Below are positions 62,372-64,000 of a DNA stretch of 64,000 nucleotides, piece after piece (within the stretch, counting starts at the first letter, position 1; each line of letters starts with the position of its first letter). The notes beneath the pieces are model-generated. The model was not told where the DNA came from. It saw only the letters and a program-made list of their open reading frames with translations, and did not search any database. This stretch comes from Mycolicibacterium alvei (lineage in GTDB: Bacteria; Actinomycetota; Actinomycetes; Mycobacteriales; Mycobacteriaceae), in assembly GCF_010727325.1 (NCBI RefSeq), contig NZ_AP022565.1, forward strand, positions 2,728,001 through 2,792,000, read 5' to 3'. The position numbers and the translations under genes were made by a program.

Positions 62372-63727
62372 ATGCGCATGACCACTTCGACCGAGGCGCA
62401 CCAACCCGCACCGTCGGGGCGCGCCGAAACCCGGCGCGCCATCTGGAACACCATCCGGGGCTCGTCGGGCAACCTCGTCGAGTGGTACGACGTCTACGTC
62501 TACACCGTGTTCGCCACCTATTTCGAAGCGCAGTTCTTCGACCCGGCCGACAAGAACGCGACGATCTACGTCTACGCGATCTTCGCGGTCACGTTCCTCA
62601 CCCGACCGGTCGGCTCCTGGTTCTTCGGCCGCTTCGCCGACCGCCGTGGCCGCCGCGCCGCACTGACGTTCAGCGTCTCGTTGATGGCGCTGTGCTCACT
62701 GGTGATCGCACTCGTGCCGTCGCGCGAAACCATCGGTGTCGCAGCGCCGATCATCCTGATCCTGTGCCGGTTGGTGCAGGGCTTCGCGACCGGCGGCGAG
62801 TACGGCACCTCGGCGACCTACATGTCCGAAGCCGCCACCCGGGAACGGCGCGGCTTCTTCTCCTCGTTCCAGTACGTGACGCTGGTCGGCGGTCACGTGC
62901 TGGCGCAGTTCACCCTGCTGATCATCCTGACGACGTTCAGCACCGAGCAGGTCCACGAATTCGGTTGGCGCATCGGTTTTGCCATCGGCGGCGTGGCCGC
63001 GATCGTGGTGTTCTGGTTGCGCCGCACGATGGACGAATCGCTGTCGGAGGAACAACTCGAAGCCATCCGGGAAGGCAAGGACAAGAGCTCGGGCTCGCTG
63101 AGCGAGCTGCTCACCCGGTACGCGAAACCTCTGCTGCTGTGCTTCCTGATCACCCTGGGCGGCACCGTCGCGTTCTACACGTACAGCGTCAACGCACCGG
63201 CGATCGTCAAGTCCACCTACAAGGACCAGGCCATGACGGCCACCTGGATCAACCTGATCGGGCTGATCTTCCTGATGGCGATCCAGCCGATCGGCGGCAT
63301 GATCAGCGACCGGGTCGGCCGCAAACCGCTGCTCGTGTGGTTCGGTGTCGGCGGCGTGATCTACACCTACATCCTGATCACTTATCTGCCCCAGACGCAT
63401 TCACCGATTCAGTCCTTCCTCCTGGTGGGGGTCGGGTACGTGATCCTGACCGGATACACCTCGATCAACGCGTTGGTGAAGTCGGAGCTGTTCCCCTCCC
63501 ACGTGCGGGCACTGGGTGTGGGAGTCGGCTACGCACTGGCGAATTCGATGTTCGGCGGGACCGCACCGGTGATCTACAAGGCGCTCGAGCAGGGCGACCA
63601 CGTGCCGTGGTTCATCACCTACGTCACGGTATGTATCGCCGTCTCGCTGGTGGTGTACGTGTTCTTCCTCAAGAACAAGACCGAAACCTACCTGGACCGG
63701 GAGAAGGGCGCGGCCTTCATCCGATAA
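62372..63727 (+). CDS. MHS-family MFS transporter (proline/betaine/alpha-ketoglutarate type)
   Basis: A 451-residue 12-helix major facilitator. Metabolite:H+ symporter landmarks: GNLVEWYDVYVYT in helix 1, GRFADRRGRRAA (motif A), RLVQGFATGGEYGTSATY, and SDRVGRKP between helices 8 and 9. The substrate is probably an organic acid or zwitterion such as 2-oxoglutarate, which would also feed MenD; that link is speculative. The ATG at 62372 is two codons before a second Met. A hairpin separates it from menA. Confidence 0.88.
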   Translation: MRMTTSTEAHQPAPSGRAETRRAIWNTIRGSSGNLVEWYDVYVYTVFATYFEAQFFDPADKNATIYVYAIFAVTFLTRPVGSWFFGRFADRRGRRAALTFSVSLMALCSLVIALVPSRETIGVAAPIILILCRLVQGFATGGEYGTSATYMSEAATRERRGFFSSFQYVTLVGGHVLAQFTLLIILTTFSTEQVHEFGWRIGFAIGGVAAIVVFWLRRTMDESLSEEQLEAIREGKDKSSGSLSELLTRYAKPLLLCFLITLGGTVAFYTYSVNAPAIVKSTYKDQAMTATWINLIGLIFLMAIQPIGGMISDRVGRKPLLVWFGVGGVIYTYILITYLPQTHSPIQSFLLVGVGYVILTGYTSINALVKSELFPSHVRALGVGVGYALANSMFGGTAPVIYKALEQGDHVPWFITYVTVCIAVSLVVYVFFLKNKTETYLDREKGAAFIR

Positions 63728-63738
63728 GGCGCGAAAGG

Positions 63739-64000
63739 TCAGCCCTTCGGCGGCTCTTCGCCGCGCAACCGGGCCTGCAGCTGCTCACGGTCCTTGCGCC
63801 GCCGCTCGTCGACCGACGCGATGGACGCGGTCGCCCGCTCCCGCAACGGCCGGAACAACCAGATGCCCACCGGCAGCGCGATCACGATGGCGAACAGCAG
63901 CGCCACCACGACCGGGAAATCTGCGATGACCAATTGCCCCACCCCGTAGATCGCGGCGGCCAGCACGGCGACCAGCACCAGCCTGGCGATGAGGTAAACC
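63739..64000 (-). CDS. DUF4229 membrane protein (partial, 5' end cut)
   Basis: At least 86 residues are open to the window edge. The visible part has two membrane helices (IYGVGQLV area, and FPVVVALLFAIVIALPVGIWLF) and a charged cytoplasmic tail (ASIASVDERRRKDREQLQARL). It resembles Rv0531. The internal GTG at 63978 need not be the start, since the frame stays open to base 64000. Convergent with the MHS transporter at 11 bp. Function unknown. Confidence 0.75.
   Translation of the reverse strand, partial: VYLIARLVLVAVLAAAIYGVGQLVIADFPVVVALLFAIVIALPVGIWLFRPLRERATASIASVDERRRKDREQLQARLRGEEPPKG

Overview
The window is high-GC chromosomal DNA from a Mycolicibacterium-type (rapidly growing) mycobacterium. 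The evidence is a complete Mce operon, MmpS/MmpL, F420-dependent LLM and Ddn-like enzymes, DUF3349, DUF732 and DUF5078 proteins, a PknH-sensor lipoprotein, many GTG/TTG starts, and a gene order that reads, right to left, like the M. tuberculosis Rv0531-Rv0563 segment (as I remember it) with several insertions. I see no rRNA, tRNA, insertion sequence, prophage or CRISPR array.

Layout. 1-2146: TrcR/TrcS-like two-component system (kinase cut by the window edge). 2622-4787: SulP transporter fused to a beta-carbonic anhydrase. 4885-5627: DUF1326 protein with two CsoR-type palindromes upstream. 5727-8926: htpX, grcC1 and the divergent menJ. 8919-12630: TspO, PpnP, CobW-type GTPase and a Tat-exported FAD oxidoreductase. 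12944-23723: ten-gene run yrbEA-yrbEB-mceABCDEF-Mce-associated protein-DUF2236, plus a second DUF2236 gene. 23828-29909: sensor lipoprotein, menG, Aquifex-type aconitase, mannosyltransferase mgtA, thiol-disulfide lipoprotein and a membrane protein. 29906-37487: menD, bpoC, an inserted DJ-1/GlxA plus tandem LLM-oxidoreductase block, and menC. 37502-45891: two acyl-CoA ligases, amidohydrolase, DGPF protein, ECF42 sigma factor with HAD and F420 genes, and a small lipoprotein. 46002-53159: menB, SDR, VOC, two DUF3349 genes around pitA, menE and two PPOX proteins. 53153-58998: GNAT, TetR, MmpS, MmpL, DUF732 and DUF5078. 59022-64000: nitronate monooxygenase, mtnP, a small acidic protein, menA, an MHS transporter and a DUF4229 protein.

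How it fits together. Eight menaquinone genes (menD, C, E, B, A, G, J and the polyprenyl diphosphate synthase grcC1) are spread over about 55 kb among other genes; menF and the DHNA-CoA thioesterase are not here. Envelope and lipid functions are the other theme: Mce importer, MmpS/L exporter, mannosyltransferase, FadD ligases and phthiodiolone-ketoreductase-like enzymes.

Most interesting signals: (1) a DGPF gene preceded by a TGTCGA-N18-CGAC promoter that fits the ECF42 consensus, with the ECF42 sigma gene 2 kb away across fadD8; (2) an inverted pair of 17-bp CsoR-type operators in front of a CxCx3CxC DUF1326 gene; (3) a perfect 10-bp-arm TetR operator in front of a MmpS-MmpL-DUF732-DUF5078 cassette; (4) two DUF2236 proteins ending a mce operon, one with its conserved histidines replaced; (5) an MceE without a lipobox; (6) tandem phthiodiolone-ketoreductase paralogues inside the men cluster; (7) at least nine intergenic hairpins, some with near-identical arms, one of which now encodes the C-terminus of MgtA.
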